From: Caryophanales bacterium
GTDB taxonomy: Bacteria > Bacillota_I > Bacilli_A > RF39 > UBA660
Assembly (NCBI GenBank): GCA_016282415.1
Contig: JAEEKO010000093.1
Coordinates: forward strand, 1-16,848
DNA: 16,848 bases
Direction: 5' to 3'
The position numbers and the translations under genes are program-made. The notes under the pieces are model-generated. The model had not been told where the DNA came from and did not search any database. It saw only the letters and a list, made by a program, of their open reading frames with translations. Shown here in pieces: positions 7,250 through 14,470 of this stretch. Position 1 is the stretch's first letter, and each line of letters starts with the position of its first letter.

Positions 7250-7278
7250 TTGAAAAAAAACAATCTTTGTGTTAAACT
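7250..7278 (+). promoter_or_regulatory. Promoter of the pheST T-box transcript
   Basis: TTGAAA (7250-7255), a 17-base spacer, and TAAACT (7273-7278) preceded by TG at 7270-7271 make an extended -10 promoter. It predicts a start near A7285, just before the T-box stem I. Confidence 0.75.
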
Positions 7279-7284
7279 AGCCTT

Positions 7285-7500
7285 AGTTAAGCGATGATTA
7301 CATCCTTAAGTAGTTAAATTATAAACCTAATTAGAAATTAAATGTCACCGGCTGAAAGCATTTAAAGAAAATAATTTAATGAAATTCAAATGTATAGTAA
7401 AACTCGGGATTGACCGATATCTCATAAATTAAGTGCTAGTATTCTAGAATTAGGGTGGTACCGCGGAATATATTTTCGTCCCTTATTTTAGATTTTTTTT
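7285..7500 (+). promoter_or_regulatory. T-box riboswitch leader, specifier UUC (Phe), controlling pheST
   Basis: The leader reads uncharged tRNA-Phe and lets transcription continue into pheST when the tRNA is not aminoacylated. Stem I begins with the conserved GCGATGA (7291-7297). Helix TACAT (7299-7303) / ATGTA (7390-7394) and helix TTAAATTA (7314-7321) / TAATTTAA (7372-7379) close an internal loop. Its 5' side carries AGTA (7309-7312), and its 3' side TGAAATTC presents the specifier TTC (7385-7387), a Phe codon. The T-box core AGGGTGGTACCGCGG is at 7452-7466. Its TGGT (7456-7459) can pair with the free 3' ACCA of tRNA-Phe. A competing terminator ends at 7500, 15 bases before the pheS start. 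The specifier agrees with the downstream genes. Confidence 0.95.
7443..7500 (+). terminator. T-box terminator (regulated)
   Basis: TCTAGAATTAGGG (7443-7455) pairs with CCCTTATTTTAGA (7480-7492) with one mismatch and one G:U pair, followed by eight T residues (7493-7500). The 5' arm overlaps the T-box core, so terminator and antiterminator exclude each other. Confidence 0.9.
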
Positions 7501-7515
7501 ATTGGAGGAATAAAC

Positions 7516-8562
7516 ATGGAAGAAAAAATCGCAAAAATATTAAGTCATGCTGAAGAACTAATTAACTCAGTATCTAAAGAATCAGATTTAATGAATGTTA
7601 AAAGTGAATTATTAGGTAAAAAGAGTGAAACTAATGATTTATTATCATCATTAAAAGATATGTCAGTAGAAGATAAGAAGATTTATGGTTCTAAGATTAA
7701 TGATTTAAAAAATACTTTAAGTAATATGGTTGATGCTAAATTAGCAGCAATTAAAGAATCAGAATTTAATGAAAAATTAAGTAAAGAATCAATTGATGTA
7801 ACTTTACCTGGAACTAATATTGAATGTGGTGCTCCTAATATCTTAGAACACGTAATTGAAGAAGTAGAACAAGTTATGATGAGTATGGGTTATGATGTTG
7901 TTGAGGGTCCAGAAATCGAATTAGATAAATATAATTTTGAATTATTAAATCTACCTAAAGGACATCCTGCTCGTGATGCTCAAGATACTTTCTATATTAA
8001 GGGTGATGAAGTATTACTTCGTAGTCAAACTTCTAGTGTTCAAGCGCGTGTTATGTTAGCTAATGAAGAAAAAACACCAATTCGTGTTATCTGCCCTGGT
8101 AAAACTTATCGTCGTGACGCTGATGATGCGACTCATTCTCATCAATTTATGCAAATCGAGGGATTACTTGTTGATGAACATGTTAGTTTATCAGATTTAA
8201 AAGGAACTTTTGAAGTATTAGCTAAAGAATTATTTGGCGCTGATACCGTATCACGTTTTAGACCAAGTTATTATCCATTTACTGAACCATCTGTAGAAAT
8301 GGATATTAGTTGTTTTAATTGTAAAGGAAATGGCTGCAACATTTGTAAGAATACAGGATGGATTACAATCGGTGGTGCTGGTATTGTTCATCCAGACGTA
8401 TTAGCCGGTTGTGGTTATGATCCTAAAAAATGGCATGGTTTTGCCTTCGGTTTTGGAGCAGAACGTATGGCAATGCTTAAATATGGTATTAATGATATCA
8501 GAACATTCTATTATACTGATTTAAGAGAATTAAAAACCTTTGATAGAAGGGAGAATAAATAA
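7516..8562 (+). CDS. pheS: Phenylalanyl-tRNA synthetase alpha subunit
   Basis: PheS is the catalytic alpha subunit of the alpha2-beta2 enzyme that charges tRNA-Phe. The 348-residue protein has an N-terminal coiled-coil tRNA-binding arm (about 1-85) and a class II catalytic core. Motif 2 is 'YRRDADDATHSHQF' at 198-211. 'SYYPFTEPSVEMD' lies at 251-263 and motif 3 'FGFGAERMAMLKYG' at 311-324. Four cysteines (C266, C269, C274, C277) form a CxxC-x4-CxxC knuckle typical of Firmicute PheS. The start is seven bases after GGAGGAA. The stop TAA shares its last base with the pheT start (TAATG), so translation is coupled for equal subunit amounts. Expression is controlled by the upstream Phe T-box. Confidence 0.97.
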   Translation: MEEKIAKILSHAEELINSVSKESDLMNVKSELLGKKSETNDLLSSLKDMSVEDKKIYGSKINDLKNTLSNMVDAKLAAIKESEFNEKLSKESIDVTLPGTNIECGAPNILEHVIEEVEQVMMSMGYDVVEGPEIELDKYNFELLNLPKGHPARDAQDTFYIKGDEVLLRSQTSSVQARVMLANEEKTPIRVICPGKTYRRDADDATHSHQFMQIEGLLVDEHVSLSDLKGTFEVLAKELFGADTVSRFRPSYYPFTEPSVEMDISCFNCKGNGCNICKNTGWITIGGAGIVHPDVLAGCGYDPKKWHGFAFGFGAERMAMLKYGINDIRTFYYTDLRELKTFDRRENK

Positions 8563-10937
8563 TGATTAGTTTAAATTGGTGCAAAGATTACGTTAATTTA
8601 GATGGTGTTGATCCACAACAACTTGCAGTTGATATAACTAAGTTCGGAGTTAATGTTGAAAAAGTAATTGATCATAATATTGCTAATTTAGTTGTTGGTA
8701 AAGTTATTGATTGTATTGATCATCCTAATAGTGATCATTTACATATCTGCCAAGTTGATGTTGGTGCTGCTGATACAATTCAAATTGTTTGTGGCGCTCC
8801 TAACGTTCGTAAAGATTTAAAAGTCATAGTAGCATTACCTGGTGCTATCTTACCTGGTGATTTTGAAATCAAGAAAGGTAAAATTAGAGATGTTGAATCC
8901 AATGGTATGTTATGTGCTTTATTCGAATTAGGTTTAGAAGAAAAAACTGAAGAGAATTATAATAAAGGTATTTGTGAATTACCAGAAAGTGCTAAAGTAG
9001 GAGATAATCCATTAAGTGTTTTAGGATATGATGATACTATTTTAGAACTTGATATTCATAAACATCGTAATAATGACTGCTTCTATCATTTAGGATTCTC
9101 TTATATTATTGGAGCAGTATTAAATCGTCGCGTTAAAGAACCAGCTATTTCATATAGTGAAATTACTGATAATGTTAATAACTATATTAAATTAGATGTT
9201 AAAACTTCTAAATGTCCATATTACATAGGTAAAATGGCTCGTAATGTTGTTATTAAAGAATCACCTGATTTTATTAAAAAGCGATTAATTAGTGTTGGAA
9301 TGCGTCCAATTAATAACGTAGTAGATATTTCTAACTACGTAATGTTAGAGTATGGACAACCAATGCACTTCTTTGATTATGATAAATTAGGTAATACAGT
9401 TTTAGTAAGAGATGCTTTAGATACTGAAGAAGTAGTAACTCTTGATGGAAAAGAACGAGTATTAAATAAAAATGACATTGTCATTACTGATGGCGATAAT
9501 CCAGTATGTATTGCTGGTGTTATGGGTGGATTAAATACTGAAGTTGACGAAAATACTAAGAATATTTTTATTGAAAGTGCTATTTTCGATGCAGTAAGTA
9601 TTAGAAACACTGCTAATAAATTAGATTTAAAAAGCGAAGCTTCCCTTCGCTATGGTAAAGGTTTAAATTATGAATATACTAAAAAAGCAATTGATCGTGC
9701 TTGTAGCTTATTAGAAGAATATGCTGATGCAACTATTTTATCTGATCAAGTTATTCATGATACTTTAGATAAAAAAGAAAAAGTTGTAACCTTTAAACCA
9801 ACGGAAATCAATGAAATGTTGGGCATTAATATTTCAGAAAAAGATATGGCTCATGAATTAGATCGTCTTGACTTTAAATATGAATATTCTAACGAAACAT
9901 TTAAAGTTGTTATTCCAAATCGTCGTTTAGATATAGAACCTAATGTTAATGATATAGCTGAAGAAATTGGCTGCTTATATGGTTATCATAACTTACAAAA
10001 CACTTTACCAATTGCACCTACTAAAAAAGGTGAATATGTGGGTAACGTTAAATATCGTAAGATGTTATCATCTCGTTTAAGAAGTTTAGGATTAAATGAA
10101 GTTAAAACTTATACTTTAACTAATAAAGAAAACCAAGCATTATTTAATTATGATGATATCAAACCGGTAATTTTACCAAATCCATTTAGTAGTGATAAAT
10201 CAATTATTAGAACTAGTATCTTACCATCATTACTAGGAGTTTATGAATATAACAAAACTCGTAAAGTAGATAATGTTAATATTTATGAAATAAGTAATAC
10301 TTATGATAGTGAATATAATGAAACTACTAAGATTGCTATTTTAATGAGTGGTAATTATGTTGCTAGTAACTGGCAAAATAATGGTATGAAAGTTGATTTC
10401 TATTTAATTAAAGGTATTGTATGTAATATCTTAGATTACATGGGATTAAAGAATCGTTATACATTTGAAAAAGCTGAAGTAAAAGACTTACATCCTGGAG
10501 TTAGCGCTCGTATCTTATTAGATCGTGAAGAAATTGGTGTTATTGGTAAAGTTAATCCCCGTATTAATAAAAATGACTTATTTGTATGTGAACTTAGTTT
10601 AAATGGATTAATTAAACCAATTAAGAATATTAAATTTAAAGAAGTATCTAAATATCCATCAATTAAAAAGGATGTTGCATTTATTGTTGAACAAAGTGTT
10701 ACTGCTGAAAGCTTAATTGAAGAAATTCGCAGAAGTGGTGGTAGATTATTAACTAACATTGATATCTTTGATGTTTATACTGGTGAAAACGTAAATGCTG
10801 GTTACAAATCAATTGCCTTTAATTTAACATTTAATGATGAAACTCGTACATTAAGTGATGAAGAAGTAACTAATGTATTTGAAAACATTATTAATAAAGT
10901 AACTACTAAATTTAATTGTGAAATTAGAGATAAGTAG
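8562..10937 (+). CDS. pheT: Phenylalanyl-tRNA synthetase beta subunit
   Basis: PheT forms the heterotetramer with PheS, binds tRNA-Phe and edits mischarged Tyr-tRNA-Phe. The 791-residue protein shows the full domain order. A tRNA-binding OB domain lies at about 40-150 ('VVGKVIDCIDHPNSDHLHIC' near its start). The B3/B4 editing domain is at about 218-366, the B5 domain at about 406-480 ('IPNRRLDIEPNVNDIAEEIG'), and the central catalytic-like domain follows. The C-terminal ferredoxin-fold anticodon-binding domain starts at about 694 with 'SKYPSIKKDVAF'. Length is normal and nothing is missing. A ribosome binding site (GAAGGGA) lies inside the end of pheS, and the start overlaps the pheS stop by one base. 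A strong terminator follows. Confidence 0.97.
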   Translation: MISLNWCKDYVNLDGVDPQQLAVDITKFGVNVEKVIDHNIANLVVGKVIDCIDHPNSDHLHICQVDVGAADTIQIVCGAPNVRKDLKVIVALPGAILPGDFEIKKGKIRDVESNGMLCALFELGLEEKTEENYNKGICELPESAKVGDNPLSVLGYDDTILELDIHKHRNNDCFYHLGFSYIIGAVLNRRVKEPAISYSEITDNVNNYIKLDVKTSKCPYYIGKMARNVVIKESPDFIKKRLISVGMRPINNVVDISNYVMLEYGQPMHFFDYDKLGNTVLVRDALDTEEVVTLDGKERVLNKNDIVITDGDNPVCIAGVMGGLNTEVDENTKNIFIESAIFDAVSIRNTANKLDLKSEASLRYGKGLNYEYTKKAIDRACSLLEEYADATILSDQVIHDTLDKKEKVVTFKPTEINEMLGINISEKDMAHELDRLDFKYEYSNETFKVVIPNRRLDIEPNVNDIAEEIGCLYGYHNLQNTLPIAPTKKGEYVGNVKYRKMLSSRLRSLGLNEVKTYTLTNKENQALFNYDDIKPVILPNPFSSDKSIIRTSILPSLLGVYEYNKTRKVDNVNIYEISNTYDSEYNETTKIAILMSGNYVASNWQNNGMKVDFYLIKGIVCNILDYMGLKNRYTFEKAEVKDLHPGVSARILLDREEIGVIGKVNPRINKNDLFVCELSLNGLIKPIKNIKFKEVSKYPSIKKDVAFIVEQSVTAESLIEEIRRSGGRLLTNIDIFDVYTGENVNAGYKSIAFNLTFNDETRTLSDEEVTNVFENIINKVTTKFNCEIRDK

Positions 10938-10948
10938 GAAACTGTTTA

Positions 10949-10979
10949 AAACATTTAATCCGTGGGATTAAATGTTTTT
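10949..10979 (+). terminator. Intrinsic terminator after pheT
   Basis: A 13-base perfect stem, AAACATTTAATCC (10949-10961) / GGATTAAATGTTT (10965-10977), with a three-base GTG loop is followed by T residues to 10979. It is the longest stem among the terminators in the window. Confidence 0.9.
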
Positions 10980-11026
10980 ATGTGTGTCAACATAGATAAT
11001 TATTATTTATAATCTTTGTTTAATTG

Positions 11027-11035
11027 TGCTATAAT
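11027..11035 (+). promoter_or_regulatory. Extended -10 promoter for lgt
   Basis: TG (11027-11028), one base and a perfect TATAAT (11030-11035) lie 24 bases before the lgt start. The -35 region is A/T-rich without a good hexamer (TTTATA at 11006-11011 at best). Confidence 0.7.
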
Positions 11036-11059
11036 ACTATTAGATTAGAGGGTGTTTAA

Positions 11060-11884
11060 ATGGACTTAATGATTAAAGCAGTAATTCATGACTTTGGCTT
11101 TTTTGAATTAAGATGGTATTCTGTATTAATTCTAGTTGGAATTATTATTGCACTTATTTATTGTAAATTGGAGAGTAAGAAATTTAATATTCCTTGGGAT
11201 TTCTTCTTTAATATGGCATTCTGGACTATTATTGTTGGTTTTGTTGGTGCTCGAGTATATTATGTATTATTTAATTTTAGTGATTATTCCAATGATTTAA
11301 TATCGATATTAAAGATTTGGGAAGGTGGTCTTGCTATTCATGGTGGTATTATCGCTGGTGTTATTACCATGATCTTATATTGTCGTAAATATGGTGCTCG
11401 TGCTTTAAGAATGACTGATATTACGGTAGTACCATTAATTCTTGCTCAAGCTATTGGCCGTTGGGGTAACTTCTTTAATGGTGAAGCTCATGGTGCAGCA
11501 ACGACTTTAAGTCATCTAAAAAATTTACATTTACCACAGTTTATTATTGATGGAATGAATATTGGCGGTATTTATTACACACCAACTTTCCTATATGAAT
11601 CAATTTGGTGTTTCATTGGATTCGTTGGATTATTAATTGCTAAACGTTATAAATATTTAAAAGTTGGTCAATTAACATCTATATATTTAATGTGGTATAG
11701 TGTTGGTCGTTTCATCATTGAAGGAATGCGTACGGACTCATTAATGTTAGGTGGCTTTAAAATGGCCCAAATTGTATCAATTATATTATTTATTATTGGT
11801 TTATTAGTATTTATGATTTTAAGTCGAAAAACTAAGTTTGAAGACTTATATTCCGAAACTAATGCTGATAATATACACTTTTAA
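11060..11884 (+). CDS. lgt: Prolipoprotein diacylglyceryl transferase
   Basis: Lgt is a polytopic membrane enzyme that moves diacylglycerol from phosphatidylglycerol to the lipobox cysteine of preprolipoproteins, the first step of lipoprotein maturation. The 274-residue protein has about seven hydrophobic segments and the family motifs: 'GARVYYVL' at 63-70, 'GGLAIHGG' at 89-96 (H94), the signature 'AIGRWGNFFNGEAHG' at 131-145 (R134, N137, N140, E142), 'FLYES' in the second half, and 'GRFIIEGMRTD' near the C terminus. Length is normal. The ATG at 11060 follows AGAGGGTG by seven bases; a second ATG three codons later is less well placed. It is a single-gene unit with its own promoter and terminator. 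It implies that the organism makes lipoproteins, although neither surface protein in this window has a lipobox. Confidence 0.97.
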   Translation: MDLMIKAVIHDFGFFELRWYSVLILVGIIIALIYCKLESKKFNIPWDFFFNMAFWTIIVGFVGARVYYVLFNFSDYSNDLISILKIWEGGLAIHGGIIAGVITMILYCRKYGARALRMTDITVVPLILAQAIGRWGNFFNGEAHGAATTLSHLKNLHLPQFIIDGMNIGGIYYTPTFLYESIWCFIGFVGLLIAKRYKYLKVGQLTSIYLMWYSVGRFIIEGMRTDSLMLGGFKMAQIVSIILFIIGLLVFMILSRKTKFEDLYSETNADNIHF

Positions 11885-11909
11885 CACTTATTAATTGATA
11901 AGTGTTTTT
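11883..11909 (+). terminator. Intrinsic terminator after lgt
   Basis: AACACTTAT (11883-11891) pairs with ATAAGTGTT (11898-11906) over a six-base loop, with T residues from 11905 to 11909. It starts two bases into the lgt stop codon. Confidence 0.85.
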
Positions 11910-11915
11910 ATCTAT

Positions 11916-11944
11916 TTGCTTATTATAATAAATTATGCTATTAT
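11916..11944 (+). promoter_or_regulatory. Promoter of mrnC-rlmB-sigma unit
   Basis: TTGCTT (11916-11921), a 17-base spacer, and TATTAT (11939-11944) with TG at 11936-11937 form an extended -10 promoter. It lies 23 bases before the chosen mrnC start. Confidence 0.7.
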
Positions 11945-11967
11945 AAACCCAGTTTGGAGGGGTGAAG

Positions 11968-12324
11968 ATGAATGCTTTAATGTATGCTTATTTAGGTGAT
12001 GCAATCTACGAATTTTATATTCGTAAGTATCTATTAACTCAAGGGTTTACAAAACCTAAAGATTTACAAAAAGAGTCAGTTAAGTATGTTAGTGCTACTA
12101 GTCAAAGAAGATTATTAGAATTATTAATTGACGATAACTTTCTAACCTCTGAAGAAATCGACATTGTTACTTATGGTCGTAATAGTAACAAAACCAGTTC
12201 TAAAAGTTGTGATATTAAAACTTATCGTTATGCAACTGGGTTTGAATGTTTAATTGGTAAATTATATTATGATAATAAATTAAGCCGAATAGAAGAAATT
12301 ATGGATAAGGTGGTAAGTTATTAA
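11968..12324 (+). CDS. mrnC: Mini-ribonuclease III (23S rRNA maturation)
   Basis: MrnC is a stand-alone RNase III catalytic domain without the double-stranded RNA-binding domain; in Bacillus it trims the ends of 23S rRNA precursor, acting with L3. The 118-residue protein has 'AYLGDAIYEFYIRKYL' (7-22, with catalytic-type D11), 'YGRNS' (69-73) and 'YRYATGFECLIGKLYY' (86-101, with E93). The frame is open back to a GTG at 11962, but that codon is part of the ribosome binding site GGAGGGG (11956-11962), so the ATG at 11968 is the start. The stop overlaps the next start by one base (TAATG). The order mrnC-rlmB-sigma factor-secE-nusG is the same as in Bacillus, which supports the call. Confidence 0.93.
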   Translation: MNALMYAYLGDAIYEFYIRKYLLTQGFTKPKDLQKESVKYVSATSQRRLLELLIDDNFLTSEEIDIVTYGRNSNKTSSKSCDIKTYRYATGFECLIGKLYYDNKLSRIEEIMDKVVSY

Positions 12325-13007
12325 TGCGCGTTTATGGTAAGAATGTTTTTAATGAAGTAAAAGATAATTACAATAAAATAATTAAAGTATATTTAAGTAA
12401 TACTTTTAAAGATGAAAGTGTTTTAGAGTTTGTTAAAGAAAATAATATTCCTTATGAAATTTGTGATAATAAAAAATTAGATCATATGGAAAAAGGCCTT
12501 CATCAAGGAATTATTATTGAAATGAAAGATTATGAATACTATAGCTTAGCAGACTTAGGTGATGAAGATACCGTGGTTATTCTTGATCACTTAGAAGATC
12601 CTCATAACTTAGGTGCCATTATTCGAACTTGCGAAGCTTCTGGTATTAAATCAATTATTATTCCTAAAGATCGTAGCGTTCGTGTAACGGCAACCGTTAT
12701 GAAAACATCTGCGGGAGCATTAGAACATGTTAAAGTTATTATGGTTAATAATTTAGTTAATTGTATTAAAGATTTAAAAAAGCAAAATTTCTTTGTCTAT
12801 GCTGCTGATATGGATGGAACAAATTATAAAGAAGAAACATATCCTAAAAAGGTTGCTTTAATTATTGGTAGTGAAGGTTTTGGGCTATCTCGTTTAGTTA
12901 AAGATAATACCGATATTGTGTTAAGTATTCCAATGCGTGGTCGTGTTAATTCATTAAACGCATCAGTGGCAGCAGCGTTATTAATATATGAAATAATGGA
13001 TAGGTGA
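12324..13007 (+). CDS. rlmB: TrmH/SpoU-family 23S rRNA 2'-O-methyltransferase (RlmB-like)
   Basis: This SPOUT-class enzyme transfers methyl from S-adenosylmethionine to a ribose 2'-OH, in RlmB to a guanosine of 23S rRNA. The 227-residue protein has a short N-terminal substrate-binding domain (1-75) and the knotted catalytic domain with all three motifs: motif 1 'DPHNLGAIIRTCEA' (92-105, N95 and R101), motif 2 'IIGSEGFGL' (180-188) and motif 3 'SIPMRGRVNSLNASVAAAL' (201-219). It starts in the TAATG overlap with mrnC and ends in TGA, the one clear TGA stop of the window. RlmB is the expected orthologue by position; TrmH-family members are hard to tell apart by sequence, so the exact target nucleotide is inferred. 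Confidence 0.92.
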   Translation: MRVYGKNVFNEVKDNYNKIIKVYLSNTFKDESVLEFVKENNIPYEICDNKKLDHMEKGLHQGIIIEMKDYEYYSLADLGDEDTVVILDHLEDPHNLGAIIRTCEASGIKSIIIPKDRSVRVTATVMKTSAGALEHVKVIMVNNLVNCIKDLKKQNFFVYAADMDGTNYKEETYPKKVALIIGSEGFGLSRLVKDNTDIVLSIPMRGRVNSLNASVAAALLIYEIMDR

Positions 13008-13011
13008 TTAA

Positions 13012-13617
13012 ATGGACTATAAAGAGTATAATGATCACGAACTTATCATGTTAATTGGTGAAAACAATGATGATGCTAGAAACATTATTTATGAAAAGTA
13101 TCATTATATAATTGATATTATTTTTAAAAAATATTATAAAAGAGCATTAGCGTTAGCAGTCGAACCATCGGATTTATTTCAAGATGCTTTATTGGGTTTT
13201 ACGGATGCCATTAATCGCTATAAAGAAGAAGATCAAGCGTCATTTGCAACTTTTGCAACAATGTGTGTTGATCGTCGAATTAAAACAACTTTAAGAAATG
13301 CTCAAACTCTTAAAAATAAAATTGCTAGTGATACGGTTTCATTAGAATATGAATATGATGATTATCTAACTTTAAAAGATATGATTAAGGATGATCGTTT
13401 AGTTGATCCCCTTGATGAGGTGACTGATCAAGAGTATTATCAAGAATTAAATAATAAAATATTACAAGAATTATCCGATAACGAAAAACAAGTTTATCAG
13501 TTAATGAAAGAGAGTTATAATTATAACGAGATAGCTAAAATATTAAATAAAGAACCAAAGCAAGTTGATAATACGATTCAACGTATTAAAAATAAATTAA
13601 AAACATTACTAAAATAA
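13012..13617 (+). CDS. SigH-like sigma-70 family RNA polymerase sigma factor
   Basis: This 201-residue alternative sigma factor directs RNA polymerase to a special promoter set. Region 2 is at about 25-95 ('EPSDLFQDALLGFTDAINRY', then 'FATFATMCVDRRIKTTLRN' for -10 recognition and melting). A variable acidic linker follows, and region 4 is at about 150-200 ('LSDNEKQVYQLM' and a helix-turn-helix around 'YNEIAKILNKEPKQVDNTIQR'). Regions 1.1 and 3 of housekeeping sigma factors are absent. It lies where sigH lies in Bacillus, between rlmB and secE, which makes a SigH orthologue likely. SigH controls the onset of sporulation and competence in Bacillus, but whether that holds here is unknown. The start is four bases after the rlmB stop, with an AGGTGA site overlapping the end of rlmB. 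No anti-sigma factor is nearby. Confidence 0.87.
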   Translation: MDYKEYNDHELIMLIGENNDDARNIIYEKYHYIIDIIFKKYYKRALALAVEPSDLFQDALLGFTDAINRYKEEDQASFATFATMCVDRRIKTTLRNAQTLKNKIASDTVSLEYEYDDYLTLKDMIKDDRLVDPLDEVTDQEYYQELNNKILQELSDNEKQVYQLMKESYNYNEIAKILNKEPKQVDNTIQRIKNKLKTLLK

Positions 13618-13618
13618 C

Positions 13619-13647
13619 TTGCTAAATTAAACCTTATGTGTTAAATT
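13619..13647 (+). promoter_or_regulatory. Promoter of secE-nusG
   Basis: TTGCTA (13619-13624), a 17-base spacer, and TAAATT (13642-13647) with TG at 13639-13640 make an extended -10 promoter. The -10 lies within one arm of the inverted repeat GTGTTAAAT (13638-13646) / ATTTAACAC (13650-13658). The expected start site is near 13654, the first base of the next hairpin. Confidence 0.6.
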
Positions 13648-13653
13648 ATATTT

Positions 13654-13673
13654 AACACGAAGACGTGTTTTTT
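13654..13673 (+). terminator. Terminator of the mrnC-rlmB-sigma unit, or 5' hairpin of secE mRNA
   Basis: AACACG (13654-13659) and CGTGTT (13664-13669) enclose a four-base AAGA loop and are followed by T residues to 13673. For transcripts coming from the sigma gene this is a terminator. For transcripts from the promoter just upstream it would be a hairpin at the very 5' end. The stem is only six pairs. Confidence 0.6.
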
Positions 13674-13695
13674 ATTTGGAAGAAAGGTGTTTATA

Positions 13696-13890
13696 ATGAA
13701 AAAAGGTAAAAGCACTAAAAAAGAAAACTTTTTAAAGAATGTTATTTCCGAAATGAAGAAAGTTAAATGGCCAGAATTTAAGAATGTTACTAAGTACTTC
13801 TTAGCTACTTTAGTATTCTGTTTAATCTTAGTTGGTTATTTCCAAGGACTTGATTTCATTTCTTCAATTATAAGGGGGTTATTTAACTAA
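13696..13890 (+). CDS. secE: Preprotein translocase subunit SecE
   Basis: SecE is the small essential subunit that clamps SecY in the SecYEG protein export channel of the membrane. The 64-residue protein has a basic N terminus, the conserved amphipathic stretch 'ISEMKKVKWPEFKNV' (17-31) and one membrane segment at about 35-58, the single-span form typical of Firmicutes. The frame is open to a GTG at 13687, but that codon overlaps the ribosome binding site AGAAAGG (13681-13687); the ATG at 13696 is eight bases after it and is preferred. The stop shares its last base with the nusG start. The secE-nusG pairing is almost universal in bacteria. Confidence 0.95.
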   Translation: MKKGKSTKKENFLKNVISEMKKVKWPEFKNVTKYFLATLVFCLILVGYFQGLDFISSIIRGLFN

Positions 13891-14429
13891 TGGATAAAGA
13901 ATGGTATGTTGTTAACACTTATAGTGGACATGAAAGTAAAGTAAAAGAAAAACTAGAAGCTAGAACTGAATCAATGGGAATGCAAGATTACATTTATCGT
14001 GTAATTATTCCTGAAACTAAGGAAATTGAAACATTAAAAGATGGTACTACTAAAGAAAAAACTCATAAAATGTTTCCTGGTTATATCTTAGTTGAAATGA
14101 TTATGAGTGATGAAGCATGGTATATAGTTCGTAATACACCTGGTGTAACTGGATTTATCGGATCATCTGGTAAAGGTGCTAAACCAACACCACTTCCACC
14201 ACAAGAAATTGATCGTGTATTAGCTAATATGGGTATGAGTCGTCTTAATATTGACACTGAAATCAATGTTGGTGATAAAGTTAATATTGTAGATGGACCA
14301 TTTAAAGGCATGATGGGTAAAGTTGATAATATTGATAACGAAAATAACCGATTAAATGTCTTAATTGACTTATTTGGTCAAGAAACTCCTGTAGAAGTAG
14401 AGTTATTCCAAGTAACTAAAATAGACTAA
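13890..14429 (+). CDS. nusG: Transcription termination/antitermination factor NusG
   Basis: NusG binds elongating RNA polymerase, affects pausing and Rho action, and can link transcription to the ribosome. The 179-residue protein has the NGN domain at about 1-110 ('WYVVNTYSGHESKV' at 5-18, 'MFPGYILVEM' in the middle, 'VRNTPGVTGFIGS' later) and a KOW domain at about 125-179 ('VGDKVNIVDGPFKGMMGKV'). Length and order are normal. The start overlaps the secE stop by one base, with AAGGGGG inside secE. A terminator overlaps the stop codon. In most bacteria rplK follows directly; here two unrelated genes come first. Confidence 0.97.
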   Translation: MDKEWYVVNTYSGHESKVKEKLEARTESMGMQDYIYRVIIPETKEIETLKDGTTKEKTHKMFPGYILVEMIMSDEAWYIVRNTPGVTGFIGSSGKGAKPTPLPPQEIDRVLANMGMSRLNIDTEINVGDKVNIVDGPFKGMMGKVDNIDNENNRLNVLIDLFGQETPVEVELFQVTKID

Positions 14430-14450
14430 ATTTTGATTTAGTCTTTTTTT
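14423..14450 (+). terminator. Intrinsic terminator after nusG
   Basis: AGACTAAA (14423-14430) pairs with TTTAGTCT (14437-14444) over a six-base loop, then T residues run to 14450. The nusG stop TAA (14427-14429) lies in the 5' arm. Confidence 0.9.
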
Positions 14451-14470
14451 GTAAAAAAGGGTGTGAGATT

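Noticed and set aside
9377..9610. Minus-strand open frame within pheT
   Set aside because: Antisense to the conserved B3/B4 domain with no start signals; a shadow frame, like those at 10457-10759, 14081-14311 and 15038-15241.
11962..11967. GTG start for mrnC two codons upstream
   Set aside because: The GTG overlaps the GGAGGGG ribosome binding site itself, so it cannot be used with it.
13687..13695. GTG start for secE three codons upstream
   Set aside because: It overlaps the AGAAAGG ribosome binding site; ATG 13696 has correct spacing.
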